DNA of 64,000 nucleotides from Leptolyngbya sp. CCY15150 (GTDB lineage Bacteria; Cyanobacteriota; Cyanobacteriia; RECH01), in the NCBI RefSeq assembly GCF_016888135.1, contig NZ_JACSWB010000289.1, forward strand, positions 80,086 to 144,085, given 5' to 3'. The position numbers and the translations under genes were made by a program. Below, piece after piece: positions 18,322 through 26,920 of this stretch; within the stretch, counting starts at the first letter, position 1, and every line of letters begins with the position of its first letter. The notes beneath the pieces were generated by a model that did no database searches, was not told the DNA's origin, and was given only the letters and a program-made list of their open reading frames with translations.

Positions 18322-19473
18322 TTACACATGGGGGATGTTTGGAAGCTGGGCGCACATGCTTGGGGATCGCTCGTGAACAGATGACTCAAGGCGATCGCCG
18401 CCTAGCTCAGCAGATCGGGCGGCGGTTTTTGGATGAGCAGTACACCAATCAAGCAGTCGGTTCCATGCCCACCACGGATCGCGATCGCCCCAAAAAGACT
18501 GACAGGCCTGGCTGCTGAGGTAGCCAATATGGCCACCGTAGCGGGTGAGCCAGAGAGTGATGGCAGGATTGTCACGGCAGGCCTGCTGAAGATCGGCAAT
18601 GATGCTGGGGGCAAAGAGAGGATCGTCGGCAGCGTAGAGAATCAAGGTGGGATGGGATAGGTGGGGCAGTAACGGCAGAGGGTTGCTGGCTTCGTAGTAG
18701 TCTTCTACGGTAGCGAAGCCTAGGGCAGGAATCACCAGCTCTTGGTCGAAGCCACGAATGCTGCGAGCTCGCCGAATCGCTTCTGGGTCAATGGCTTGGG
18801 GGTGGAAATGATGGAGCTTCCAGGCCAGGCGAGTGAGCTCCTGGGTAATAGCTCGCTCCACATATCGACCCAGCGGGGCCTGCATTAGGTAGGTGAGGGA
18901 GCGGTTGGAGTCGAGATTGGGGCAAATGACCGCAACGCCACCCATATCCTCGGGCTGCAGGTGAGCATAGGCGCTGAGATCTTGGGCGGCATGACCACCC
19001 CACAGGGCCAACTGTCCGCCCAGGGAAAAGCCGGTAAACCAAAAGGGACTGGGAAAGCCCATGGCTTTGGCCTGGTCGGCAATGTGGACAAAGTCTTGCC
19101 CCTCATAGAGACCATCGGAGGTGAGGGTGGGTGATAGTTCACCGCTTTTGCCATGGGCTCGCCAGTCAAACAAAATCACGGCAAAACCTCGGGCGATCGC
19201 TTTCCGTCCTAGAATTTGCAGCAGCCATTGATTGTCTAAGCAGCCCGTGATGCCGTAGGTGCCAATCATGGTGGCGATCGCTCCGGGGGGCTGAGCAATC
19301 CAGGCGTGCAGCGGCACCCCATTCGCGCCGTAAAAGATATGACTGCGGTAGATCGGCTGTGGTTCGAGGGTGAGTTGCTGCCAATGTCGCTTGACCCAGC
19401 GGGCCGTATGCAGGGTCATGGCTAGGCCATTTTTCAGCAGCCAGGGGGGAGTATAAGCCGGGGAATGGGTCAT
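18322..19473 (-). CDS. Alpha/beta hydrolase of the YheT/Abhd-like type
   Basis: The 383-residue protein has the hydrolase nucleophile elbow Gly148-Phe-Ser150-Leu-Gly152, an acidic residue in YAADDPLFAPS and a His in RYGGHIGYLS, consistent with a Ser-Asp-His triad. The region ILFDWRAHGKSGE resembles COG0429 (YheT) proteins. The N-terminus is not a clear signal peptide. It lies 6 bp downstream of the SRPBCC gene, so the two are probably cotranscribed. The substrate is unknown; esterase activity is the simplest guess. Confidence 0.85.
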   Translation of the reverse strand: MTHSPAYTPPWLLKNGLAMTLHTARWVKRHWQQLTLEPQPIYRSHIFYGANGVPLHAWIAQPPGAIATMIGTYGITGCLDNQWLLQILGRKAIARGFAVILFDWRAHGKSGELSPTLTSDGLYEGQDFVHIADQAKAMGFPSPFWFTGFSLGGQLALWGGHAAQDLSAYAHLQPEDMGGVAVICPNLDSNRSLTYLMQAPLGRYVERAITQELTRLAWKLHHFHPQAIDPEAIRRARSIRGFDQELVIPALGFATVEDYYEASNPLPLLPHLSHPTLILYAADDPLFAPSIIADLQQACRDNPAITLWLTRYGGHIGYLSSQACQSFWGDRDPWWAWNRLLDWCTAHPKTAARSAELGGDRLESSVHERSPSMCAQLPNIPHV

Positions 19474-19479
19474 TAAAAC

Positions 19480-19920
19480 CTATGAACGGTGGGCAAGGGC
19501 ATAGTTACGGAAGCGTTCGAGATCGGCCTGAATGGTCGATTCGACCACACGACCCAGGAAGAGGTTGTCCATCAACTGCCCCAAAATACCGGGAATAGCA
19601 TAGGCAACGGTGAGCTTTACAATGCTGCGATCGCCTCGGTCGTAGAACCGAATTGCACCGCGATTGGGCAGCCCGTCTACCGACTCCCATTGAATAATTT
19701 GATTGGGCGTGACCTTCAAAATGCGGGAGAGCCAGCGAAATTCTAGACCTCCGGAGGCCAAGGTCCAGCGAGAGAGTTCGGGATCGTCCTCCAAAATCTG
19801 TACCGAGTCGATCCATTTCATCCAGCGCGGCATCTGTTCTAGGTCAGACCATAGACTCCAGACGTGCTCGACGGGGGTTTCGACTTCAACTTGAACGCTA
19901 TGTTCGAGCCAATCAGACAT
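19480..19920 (-). CDS. SRPBCC (START-like) ligand-binding protein next to zds
   Basis: The 146-residue protein fits the polyketide cyclase/dehydrase SRPBCC fold (HSVQVEVETPVEHVWSLWSD at the start and a C-terminal long helix). Such domains bind hydrophobic ligands in a deep cavity. It lies 80 bp downstream of zeta-carotene desaturase on the same strand, an association I recall from other cyanobacteria. A role with carotenoid or other lipid intermediates is therefore plausible but unproven. Confidence 0.85.
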   Translation of the reverse strand: MSDWLEHSVQVEVETPVEHVWSLWSDLEQMPRWMKWIDSVQILEDDPELSRWTLASGGLEFRWLSRILKVTPNQIIQWESVDGLPNRGAIRFYDRGDRSIVKLTVAYAIPGILGQLMDNLFLGRVVESTIQADLERFRNYALAHRS

Positions 19921-20000
19921 AGATAGGTGCCGTGATGAACAACCAGGGAAGGGTGTGGGAAGACGAGTGTAGGAGGAATCGCGGGGGAGATCAAGACGGT

Positions 20001-21473
20001 CTAGGCAACCAGGGTCAGCTCTTGAATATCGGTGCGATCGCCGAAGGATTCTAGGATGACCTTGGCCGCCCGTTTGCCAGAAATGGTCGCCCCTTCCATG
20101 CTGTCAATGTAATCTTGCTGGGTGTAGCTACCGGCCAGGAAGAAGTTGGCGATCGGCGTCTTTTGATCGGGGCGATATCGATCCATACCCGGCGCTTCCC
20201 GGTACAGCGACTGGGCTAGCTTTACCACACTAGACCAGGTCATGGTCAGCGATCGCGATGAGGGAAACAGGTTGTGAACTTGGTCGAGCACATGCTGGGC
20301 GATCGCGTCGTTGGGTTGCTTAATGAAGGGATCGCCGGGGGTGAGCACGGCTTGGATCAGAGAACCTTGACCCTCGCGGTAATAGTTGCTGGGACTGGTC
20401 AGCGCTAGGTCGGCAAAGCAGGAGAAATCAGCATCGGCCGTATAGAGCAGGTTATCCAGCCCCGCCGCATGGTCAACCTGGGTGCGCTCGGCGGCATTGG
20501 TCAACTCGGTGACCCAGCCGTCGAAACGCAGTTGCACGGTGGCGACGGGAACGGTTTCTAGCTTATACACATTCTCGAACTGATCCCATTTCCGCCAAGT
20601 CTCGGGCAGCAGCCGTTGGACACCAGGCACATCGCAGGCGCAGACGTAGGCGTCGGCGGTAATGGTTTCCACGGTGTCACCGTTGGCGATCGCCAGGCCA
20701 GTGATCTGAGTGCGATCGCCCTCTTCACTGAACAAAATCTCGCGCACGCCGCGTCGGGTATGCACCTGACAGCCGCGCGCTCCCAGGTAATCCAAAATGG
20801 GTTTGTGCAGGTAGTCGTAGGGCGAACCTTCCAGCATCCGCAGCACCGATGCCTCGGTGCGGGCAGCAAAAAATTGGAAGATGGTCAGCATACAGCGGGC
20901 AGAAATCTGCTCGGTGTCAATAAAGCCCAAGGCATAGGCAATGGGATTCCACATACGCTTCAGGCTACCGTTGGAGCCGCCATGCTGACGAAACCAATCG
21001 GCAAAGCTGATGCCATCGAGGTCACGGATGGAGCGCATGGCTCCTTCAAAATCGACCAAGCCCCGCACAATTGGACTGGTGCCGAGGGCGATCGCATTTT
21101 GTAGCTTGTCTTGCACCGACAGTTGAGAGGTGGTGAAAAAGGCTTTCAGACCGTTAAACGGTGCGCCGGTGATGAAGCGGAAGTCGAGCGCGCCTAGGGT
21201 GCCGCCGGAGTTCACGAAGGTATGGACATGCTCCTTGAGCAGCAGGTGATCAATCGCGCCCACTTTTCCCATCAGGGCAAAGAGGTTGTAATAGCAGCCG
21301 AAGAAAACATGCAGCCCCATTTCTAGGTGATTGCCCTCAGCATCCACCCAGCTACCCACCTTACCGCCCACAAAAGGACGCGATTCAAAGATTTCTACCT
21401 CATGCCCGGCATCCGCCAGTTCCACGGCGGTCGAAAGTCCGGCTAGCCCTGCCCCAATAATTGCAACTCGCAT
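20001..21473 (-). CDS. zds: Zeta-carotene desaturase (plant type)
   Basis: The 490-residue flavoprotein starts [20 protein letters not shown] with the dinucleotide-binding GxGxxG motif, followed by [16 protein letters not shown]. The C-terminus has the FAD/carotenoid signature ([20 protein letters not shown]). It converts zeta-carotene to lycopene, the poly-cis pathway step shared with plants (CrtQ/ZDS). The start at 21473 gives the usual family length; an upstream ATG at 21548 would add 25 residues that do not fit. The SRPBCC and hydrolase genes follow on the same strand. Confidence 0.95.
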   Translation of the reverse strand: MRVAIIGAGLAGLSTAVELADAGHEVEIFESRPFVGGKVGSWVDAEGNHLEMGLHVFFGCYYNLFALMGKVGAIDHLLLKEHVHTFVNSGGTLGALDFRFITGAPFNGLKAFFTTSQLSVQDKLQNAIALGTSPIVRGLVDFEGAMRSIRDLDGISFADWFRQHGGSNGSLKRMWNPIAYALGFIDTEQISARCMLTIFQFFAARTEASVLRMLEGSPYDYLHKPILDYLGARGCQVHTRRGVREILFSEEGDRTQITGLAIANGDTVETITADAYVCACDVPGVQRLLPETWRKWDQFENVYKLETVPVATVQLRFDGWVTELTNAAERTQVDHAAGLDNLLYTADADFSCFADLALTSPSNYYREGQGSLIQAVLTPGDPFIKQPNDAIAQHVLDQVHNLFPSSRSLTMTWSSVVKLAQSLYREAPGMDRYRPDQKTPIANFFLAGSYTQQDYIDSMEGATISGKRAAKVILESFGDRTDIQELTLVA

Positions 21474-21643
21474 CCTTAACCTGTTCCAACCCAGTGACTG
21501 TAGTGAACCTAGCCAAACCTGTTGCCCGTGAAGCTGAACGCAGTCCAAAGGACTGGATTAACTCCTGCTGAGATTCTTTTTAGATTCTTTACATAGTGTA
21601 ATAGACCCTGTCCGCTTCGGGAATCACCCAACCGGATCCGGGG

Positions 21644-23659
21644 CTACCGCAAGCTGGCGCGCTTGGGGTTGGACGATCGCCGGGGAGGACGGGAGGGAGC
21701 GATCGCCGGGGGTGGAGCCGAGCGGGCCGTATCCGCGGTGGGAATGGTGAAGTGGAACTGGGTGCCCTGGTCACGACCAGCAGACTCCGCCCAGATTTTG
21801 CCCCCCAACCCCACAACAATCTGGCGGCAAATGGCCAAGCCCAGCCCCGTCCCGCCGGCCGTGCGCCGAAGGGCTCCTTCTTCTTGGTAAAACCGTTCAA
21901 AAACCGCCTCTAGGCGGTTGGGTTCAATGCCGCGCCCGGTGTCACGAATGGTCACCTCCAGCATGGCTTTGGCATCGCTCGCGGGCCGGGCCTCAATCAC
22001 CACCTGCCCTTCCGGCTCGGTAAATTTACAGGCATTGTCCAACAGCTTGGAGAGCAATTCCACCAGCCATTCTCCATCAGCCCGCACCAGCGGCAGTTCC
22101 GGCAAGGACACATTGGCCGTAATCGTCGGCATCTTGCCCTCCGACTGCCGGGTACGGATGCCGCTCAGGGCCAAGTCCACACATTCCTCTAAATCCAGCG
22201 GCTCCAGATGCCACTTCACTCGACCGCTTTCCAGTTGCGAGAGGGTGAGAAAATCCTGCACCAGGGTGCGCATGCGTTCGGCATCGGAGAGGGCAGAACT
22301 GAGCATCACCTGCCGCAGTTCTAGAGGCATATCAGGTTCGCTGGATAGACTCTCTAGGCAGATTTGAATAGTAGACAACGGGGTGCGCAGCTCGTGGCCG
22401 GTGATGGCAATCAGGTTACTGCGGGTGCGTTCTAGGGCTTCAAGCTGCTCATTGAGATCTTCAAGATGGGCGTAGGACTCGGCTTGAATCAGCGTTGTGC
22501 CCAATTGGGTGGCAATCGCCTCTACCAGACTCATTTCATCCGCCGACCAATCATGGGGGTCAGCGATACAAGACTGTAGCTCAATCACCCCCAGCAGGCG
22601 ACCTTGGTAGACAATCGGCACCATCAACCACGACCGGATCTGCCAACGATCAATCAGCGATCGCACCGCTTCTAGGTCAAAGGCTTGGGTCTGCTCTGTA
22701 TCTACAATGGCAACCGGCTCTAGGCTTTCGGTCAACACTTGAAAGAGAGGATTGTCAGCCAAGGGCCAAGATTCTCCGTGGAGCGAGGCCAGACCTTCCT
22801 CAAACCGATACTCGTGGTGAATCTGGGCCGCTTGATCCCGAGCCTTGCAGCGATAGATCAAGCAGCGACATACCTCCATGGCCTGCCCCAGTTCTTTGAC
22901 CGCCACGGCGAAAATTTCTTGAGGATTGAGCGATCGCCGAATAGCGGTGGTAATCAGGTTAGCCAATCGTTCTCGGCGCTCCTGAGCCGCGATGGAGCGG
23001 TAGGCTTTCAAAAGCTTGTATTGCCCAGCTTGCAGATAGGTAACCAGGCGCTGAGCAAAGGGATCGGGGTCAATATCTCGGGGCGGCAGGGGGCCATCCG
23101 TGAGGAAGTCAGCACGGGCCTGCTCCACCTTCTTGATAATCTCGGGGCGATAGTAGGCGACACGGTTTAATAAAAGCTTGGCGGCTTCACAGCTCACGTG
23201 GCGATCAAAGGTCCAAACTCCTTCAAACCGCCGGGTTTGATCCACCGTCATCCCTTCAGCGCCCTCGAAGTCAGAAACGCCCTGGCGCTCACGGCAGATT
23301 AAACAGGCAGAATACCGCGCCCCGATCACCACCAGATGCCATTCATGCCGCAGCTCATCATTGGCATCAAAGGCCACCATTTCATAATGGTCGCTGCGGT
23401 TAGAAAATTCTGTTTCGGCGGCGGCTAAGACATAGACCTGAGGGGTTAATGCTGCAATGCGTAGGTAGCGGTTGACCTCTTGGCGGTAAAATCGTTCTCG
23501 TTGAAAATTGGCAATGACAAGAGGCTGCCCTGTATCTGCCAGCACCTGGTCTTCCATGGCATGGGAAAGAGCTGTCAAGGATGCTTTAAAGTACATCTGT
23601 GACCGCAGGTGGGGCATGGATTGCAATAACTCTTCCAAGACGGAAGTCGTCATGGTCAT
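21644..23659 (-). CDS. DICT-GAF sensor histidine kinase
   Basis: The 671-residue protein has an N-terminal DICT sensory domain (~1-150, YFKASLTALSHAMEDQVL), a GAF domain (~235-400, ending LGVIELQSC region), a dimerisation/phosphoacceptor domain with His near 421 (AITGHELRTPLSTIQI) and a C-terminal ATPase domain with N, G1 and G2 boxes (LLDNACKFT, DTGRGI, GTGLGLAICRQI). DICT domains occur with light- and redox-related cyanobacterial signalling. No membrane segment is visible, so it is cytosolic. No response regulator is adjacent; the nearest, rpaA, has its own known kinase. Confidence 0.9.
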   Translation of the reverse strand: MTMTTSVLEELLQSMPHLRSQMYFKASLTALSHAMEDQVLADTGQPLVIANFQRERFYRQEVNRYLRIAALTPQVYVLAAAETEFSNRSDHYEMVAFDANDELRHEWHLVVIGARYSACLICRERQGVSDFEGAEGMTVDQTRRFEGVWTFDRHVSCEAAKLLLNRVAYYRPEIIKKVEQARADFLTDGPLPPRDIDPDPFAQRLVTYLQAGQYKLLKAYRSIAAQERRERLANLITTAIRRSLNPQEIFAVAVKELGQAMEVCRCLIYRCKARDQAAQIHHEYRFEEGLASLHGESWPLADNPLFQVLTESLEPVAIVDTEQTQAFDLEAVRSLIDRWQIRSWLMVPIVYQGRLLGVIELQSCIADPHDWSADEMSLVEAIATQLGTTLIQAESYAHLEDLNEQLEALERTRSNLIAITGHELRTPLSTIQICLESLSSEPDMPLELRQVMLSSALSDAERMRTLVQDFLTLSQLESGRVKWHLEPLDLEECVDLALSGIRTRQSEGKMPTITANVSLPELPLVRADGEWLVELLSKLLDNACKFTEPEGQVVIEARPASDAKAMLEVTIRDTGRGIEPNRLEAVFERFYQEEGALRRTAGGTGLGLAICRQIVVGLGGKIWAESAGRDQGTQFHFTIPTADTARSAPPPAIAPSRPPRRSSNPKRASLR

Positions 23660-24070
23660 CGATCGTCCGCGTGTGTGATTTGAGGGCGGGAGTAGGGAGG
23701 TTTGGCCAACCTCTGGGCATCGATCTCCGTAGAATCTAGCGATCGCCCTGGCAACGTTCCGCTACGTTGAACTGGGAATCACGGCTAGTTTCTGGTTGAG
23801 ATTCCCAAAGAGGCGGTGACACCGGTTCATGGGTAAGCTAGCCAGAACACCTCAAAATGAGTATTCCACCATTGTGCCACTACTAGTGTCTCAGAAGGAC
23901 ACCCGTCTCGCCAACCATAAAGAGGATATCGGTAGCTTAGGCGAGGATGAGCATTCCATAAACTATCCAGCGGTAGAGGCTAGGGCTAGGGGCGATCGCC
24001 CCCATGGGGCTAGGAGATTTTTCCTGTCGAGACCCATTACGCAGGGCACGGTTTGCTGTAGAGTGACAAT
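23660..24070. other. Divergent intergenic region
   Basis: It lies between the kinase (-) and the HEAT-repeat gene (+). I find no convincing gene. An inverted repeat GGGAATC with GATTCCC lies near 23771-23806. Promoters for both genes are expected. Confidence 0.45.
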
Positions 24071-24823
24071 ATGTATGATGACGATGCTAGCGTGTTAGAC
24101 CCTGCCATTGCCGCCGATAGCCCACTGGATCATCTCGAGGCGATCGACGTATCTGAGGATGACAAGCCAGATCCGGACGTAATGCTGCCTTTGCTAGACG
24201 CGTCCGACAATCAGCAGCGCATGTTGGCCACCCGAGCATTTTGTGAACTAGAGGAACCGCGTGCCGTTCCTCAATTAATTAACCTTCTGTCCGATACCTG
24301 TCCGCTCATCCGGGTGAGTGCCGCCTATGCCCTCGGACGCAACCCCAGTCCCCTAGCCGTTGATGCTCTCATTATGCAGTTAGAGCAGGATCTGAACGGC
24401 TATGTGCGCAAAGGACTTGTCTGGGCCTTGGGCAACTGCCGCGATCGCCGCTCCCTAACGCCGCTCACCCATGCCCTACGCACTGATATTTCCGCCGTGC
24501 GTCTATGGGCCGCCAGTGCCCTAGCCCAGATGGCAAATCTAGACTACGAATCGGTGATTGCCGCTATTCCTCCCCTCATTGAAGCTCTGCGGCGTGATCC
24601 TGTAGCAGCAGTGCGCAGCAACTGTGCCTGGGCGATTGGCCTGCTGTGTCGAGAGCTGCCGTCTAACGTGATTTATGCCACGGCTATAGACGCCATTATT
24701 GAAGCCTTTGCCGAAGATGAAGACATGGGCGTCCGCGACGATGCCCGTCTTGCTGTGCTCAAAGTGGGCGATCCTCGTGGACTCCAAGTGATTGAAGAAA
24801 TTGAGCAGGATGGGCTAGTTTAG
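24071..24823 (+). CDS. HEAT-repeat protein
   Basis: The 250-residue protein has an acidic N-terminus (~1-40) followed by about five HEAT/PBS-lyase-type repeats of ~31-35 residues (for example EPRAVPQLINLLSD, SPLAVDALIMQLEQD and DRRSLTPLTHALRTD). Such alpha-solenoids mediate protein contacts; some cyanobacterial relatives attach or detach bilins on phycobiliproteins, but nothing here links it to that role. It is followed by a strong hairpin. Confidence 0.85.
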   Translation: MYDDDASVLDPAIAADSPLDHLEAIDVSEDDKPDPDVMLPLLDASDNQQRMLATRAFCELEEPRAVPQLINLLSDTCPLIRVSAAYALGRNPSPLAVDALIMQLEQDLNGYVRKGLVWALGNCRDRRSLTPLTHALRTDISAVRLWAASALAQMANLDYESVIAAIPPLIEALRRDPVAAVRSNCAWAIGLLCRELPSNVIYATAIDAIIEAFAEDEDMGVRDDARLAVLKVGDPRGLQVIEEIEQDGLV

Positions 24824-24838
24824 AACCTATTGCTCGTA

Positions 24839-24868
24839 GGTGGGCAATCCCAACCTAAATTGCCCACC
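24839..24868. terminator. Hairpin between convergent genes
   Basis: GGTGGGCAAT (24839-24848) pairs perfectly with ATTGCCCACC (24859-24868) around a 10-nt loop. It lies between a + gene and a - gene that converge. A T-run is absent, but it probably serves as a bidirectional terminator or RNA end. Confidence 0.6.
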
Positions 24869-24888
24869 CAATGAGCCTGGATAGGCTA

Positions 24889-25083
24889 CTAATAGCTATC
24901 TTCTCCAGGGATCACATCGTATTGCGAGTCAGGGCTGCGCTGTTGGAGTGCAGCCGCACGAATAGCCTGCCACTGGGTATAGAGATCCTTGCTGTTGGGG
25001 CTCGTGCGGCGATAGCGCTGCACAGCACGATCTTGCTCCTGAGCAGTTTTAGAGGTAGGAATACGGGAATTAGACTGGGTCAT
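24889..25083 (-). CDS. Small hydrophilic protein (64 aa)
   Basis: The 64-residue product starts MTQSNSRIPTSKTAQEQDRA and ends PDSQYDVIPGEDSY. It is hydrophilic, rich in Gln, Ser and Arg, with no membrane segment or cysteine. The ATG at 25083 is preferred over 25092. I do not recognise a family. Support is modest: an intact frame in an otherwise empty interval, downstream of a shared hairpin. Confidence 0.5.
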   Translation of the reverse strand: MTQSNSRIPTSKTAQEQDRAVQRYRRTSPNSKDLYTQWQAIRAAALQQRSPDSQYDVIPGEDSY

Positions 25084-25191
25084 AGGTCTCACAGATAGAC
25101 AACAGAGTGACGACAGGGGTCTCCAACCATTTCTTAGTTTAATCCAGAGCCAAAGATATAGTCTAAATTCTGTAGCAAAAACTACAAAGCT

Positions 25192-26373
25192 TTAATTTTG
25201 TTCTTTAAATCGTGAGGGTGCTAGAGACTCAATCAGGAGGTCAGGGTTGCCTACCTGGCTTTTAGCAAAGCGTTGGGCGATGGGTGGCACGAAAGCAAAA
25301 GGATTGCTGAAGCCGGAGAATAGATGTAGACCTGCGTAGTCCGGGAGAGCGCCCACGAGGGGCATGCGATCGCCACTGAAGGCAACTAAGCAGCGGTGCC
25401 ATTGGCCAGGAACATCAGCTAGGGCCGGAATCAGGTGAGCGATCGCTTCTCGAATCTGGCGTTCACTCGCAGCAGCATCCACAGGTGCCTGGGGATCGGT
25501 GAGGAGACGGCTAATTTGGCCAAGCCGCAGATGTCCGTCAGCAAACTGAAAGATGCCCGCATCTAAGATGGGAGGAGCGATTTCGTGGCCAGCTTCATCC
25601 CAAAGATCTTCATGCTGGCGTTGCTCCATGGTGGCTTCTAGGGCAAAGCGGCGGGTGTTGGCGGGCATGATCACTGTGCGCAGGTTGAGGTCAACGGGCG
25701 GCGTTTCGATGAGTTCGGCATGGGAAAAGTAGCAGGGCACGGAAATCTGCATCTGCTGCAGCAAAGACCGGCTCATGCTCCCGGCACAGACCGCGACTTG
25801 ATGTCCAGCATAGGTCTCGGTAGGGGTAAGCACACCCGTGACCTTACCCTGATGGGTTTGCATCTGCTGCACAGGAGCGATCGCCACCTGCCCACCCAAG
25901 CGCTGGAAGGCGTGATTATAGGCCCGAACCGCTTTTTCAGGATGGACATGGCCATGCTTAACGACAAAGGCAGCAGCGATCGCCTCTGGATTGAGCAAGG
26001 GTTCAAGCTCACAAGCGGTTTGCCGATCAACCAAGGTGGGCTGGGGCTGGAAGCGCTGGTAGAGGTGCGTGAGGGCAGGCAGATCATCGTCGGGGAAAAC
26101 AGGCATCAACAGATCTCGTTCATGAAACTCGGTTGAGGCCCCCAGTTCGTCGCTGAGGTGTCGATGGCGATCGATGCCTTCTTGACACAATTGCTGGGTC
26201 ATATCCGTCGTGCCAGCCCAAAAAGCAACCCCGCCATAGCTAAAACGGGTAGCGCTGTGAGGGCGATCGCTTGGGTCAAGCAGCAGAACAGAAAAGCCCA
26301 CGTGAGCTAGTTCATAGCTGAGCGCAGCACCGGTAATGCCGTTGCCGATGACGATCCAGTCGTAGGTAGTCAT
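25192..26373 (-). CDS. FAD-dependent amino-acid/amine oxidase (DAO family)
   Basis: The 393-residue protein starts with a FAD-binding motif (WIVIGNGITGAALSYELA) and ends with the DAO-family signature region (PLVGALPDYAGLHLFSGFSNPFAFVPPIA). Members oxidise amino acids, sarcosine, glycine or related amines, producing imines and H2O2. The gene lies 35 bp downstream of a RidA-family gene on the opposite transcript order (ridA start at 26804 is separate and upstream is the porin), both on the minus strand. The substrate cannot be read from sequence. Confidence 0.87.
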   Translation of the reverse strand: MTTYDWIVIGNGITGAALSYELAHVGFSVLLLDPSDRPHSATRFSYGGVAFWAGTTDMTQQLCQEGIDRHRHLSDELGASTEFHERDLLMPVFPDDDLPALTHLYQRFQPQPTLVDRQTACELEPLLNPEAIAAAFVVKHGHVHPEKAVRAYNHAFQRLGGQVAIAPVQQMQTHQGKVTGVLTPTETYAGHQVAVCAGSMSRSLLQQMQISVPCYFSHAELIETPPVDLNLRTVIMPANTRRFALEATMEQRQHEDLWDEAGHEIAPPILDAGIFQFADGHLRLGQISRLLTDPQAPVDAAASERQIREAIAHLIPALADVPGQWHRCLVAFSGDRMPLVGALPDYAGLHLFSGFSNPFAFVPPIAQRFAKSQVGNPDLLIESLAPSRFKEQN

Positions 26374-26408
26374 GAAGAGGGTACGTCTAACAGAACCGAG
26401 AAGGGCGA

Positions 26409-26804
26409 TTAGAGGGATGCATCGGGGATCACCGCATCGACCTCAATTTCAACTTGCATATCTGGTGTTGCCAGCCGACTCACTTCAACAAGCGTATTGG
26501 CTGGGCGAATATCAGCAAACACCTCACCATGGGCCCGAGCCACGGACTGCCAGTCGTCCATATTGGTGATATACACACGGGTACGTACTACGTGGCTGAG
26601 GGAAGCTCCGACAGCTTCAAGGGCGCTAGCAACCCGCTGCAAGATATGGCAGGTTTGCTCATAGGGATCCGTACTAGAAATTTCACCCTTTTCGTTGGTG
26701 GCCGTTGTGCCGGCCACATAGACAAACGGACCAACGCGCACTGCTCGGGAATAGCCTGCCAGGGCTTCCCAAGGAGTGCCGGTTGAAACATGCTGACGTT
26801 CCAT
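26409..26804 (-). CDS. RidA-family (YjgF/UK114) deaminase-like protein
   Basis: The 131-residue protein has the RidA signature (YITNMDDWQSVARAHGEVFAD, then an Arg-Pro-Ala motif RPANTLVEVSRLATP, ending VEIEVDAVIP). RidA proteins hydrolyse reactive enamine/imine intermediates to ketoacids. The start at 26804 (MERQHVSTGTPWE) fits the family better than 26840. It is immediately upstream of the FAD-dependent oxidase on the same strand, 35 bp apart, so it may remove the imine that oxidase produces. Confidence 0.92.
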   Translation of the reverse strand: MERQHVSTGTPWEALAGYSRAVRVGPFVYVAGTTATNEKGEISSTDPYEQTCHILQRVASALEAVGASLSHVVRTRVYITNMDDWQSVARAHGEVFADIRPANTLVEVSRLATPDMQVEIEVDAVIPDASL

Positions 26805-26850
26805 AGCCAAGACGGTACAAGACGGTAAAGAACAGGGCAAAGAACCATGA

Positions 26851-26884
26851 ATCCCCGACCCCTGCAGAAGGAGGGATCGGGGAT
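26851..26884 (-). terminator. Strong terminator hairpin downstream of the porin
   Basis: The arm 26851-26863 (ATCCCCGACCCCT) pairs with 26872-26884 at 12 of 13 positions. It lies 37 bp after the porin stop on the minus strand and before ridA. It would end the highly expressed porin transcript. Confidence 0.65.
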
Positions 26885-26920
26885 CAGATTAGCCTATAAC
26901 TGAGTTAACGAGGTCAACTC

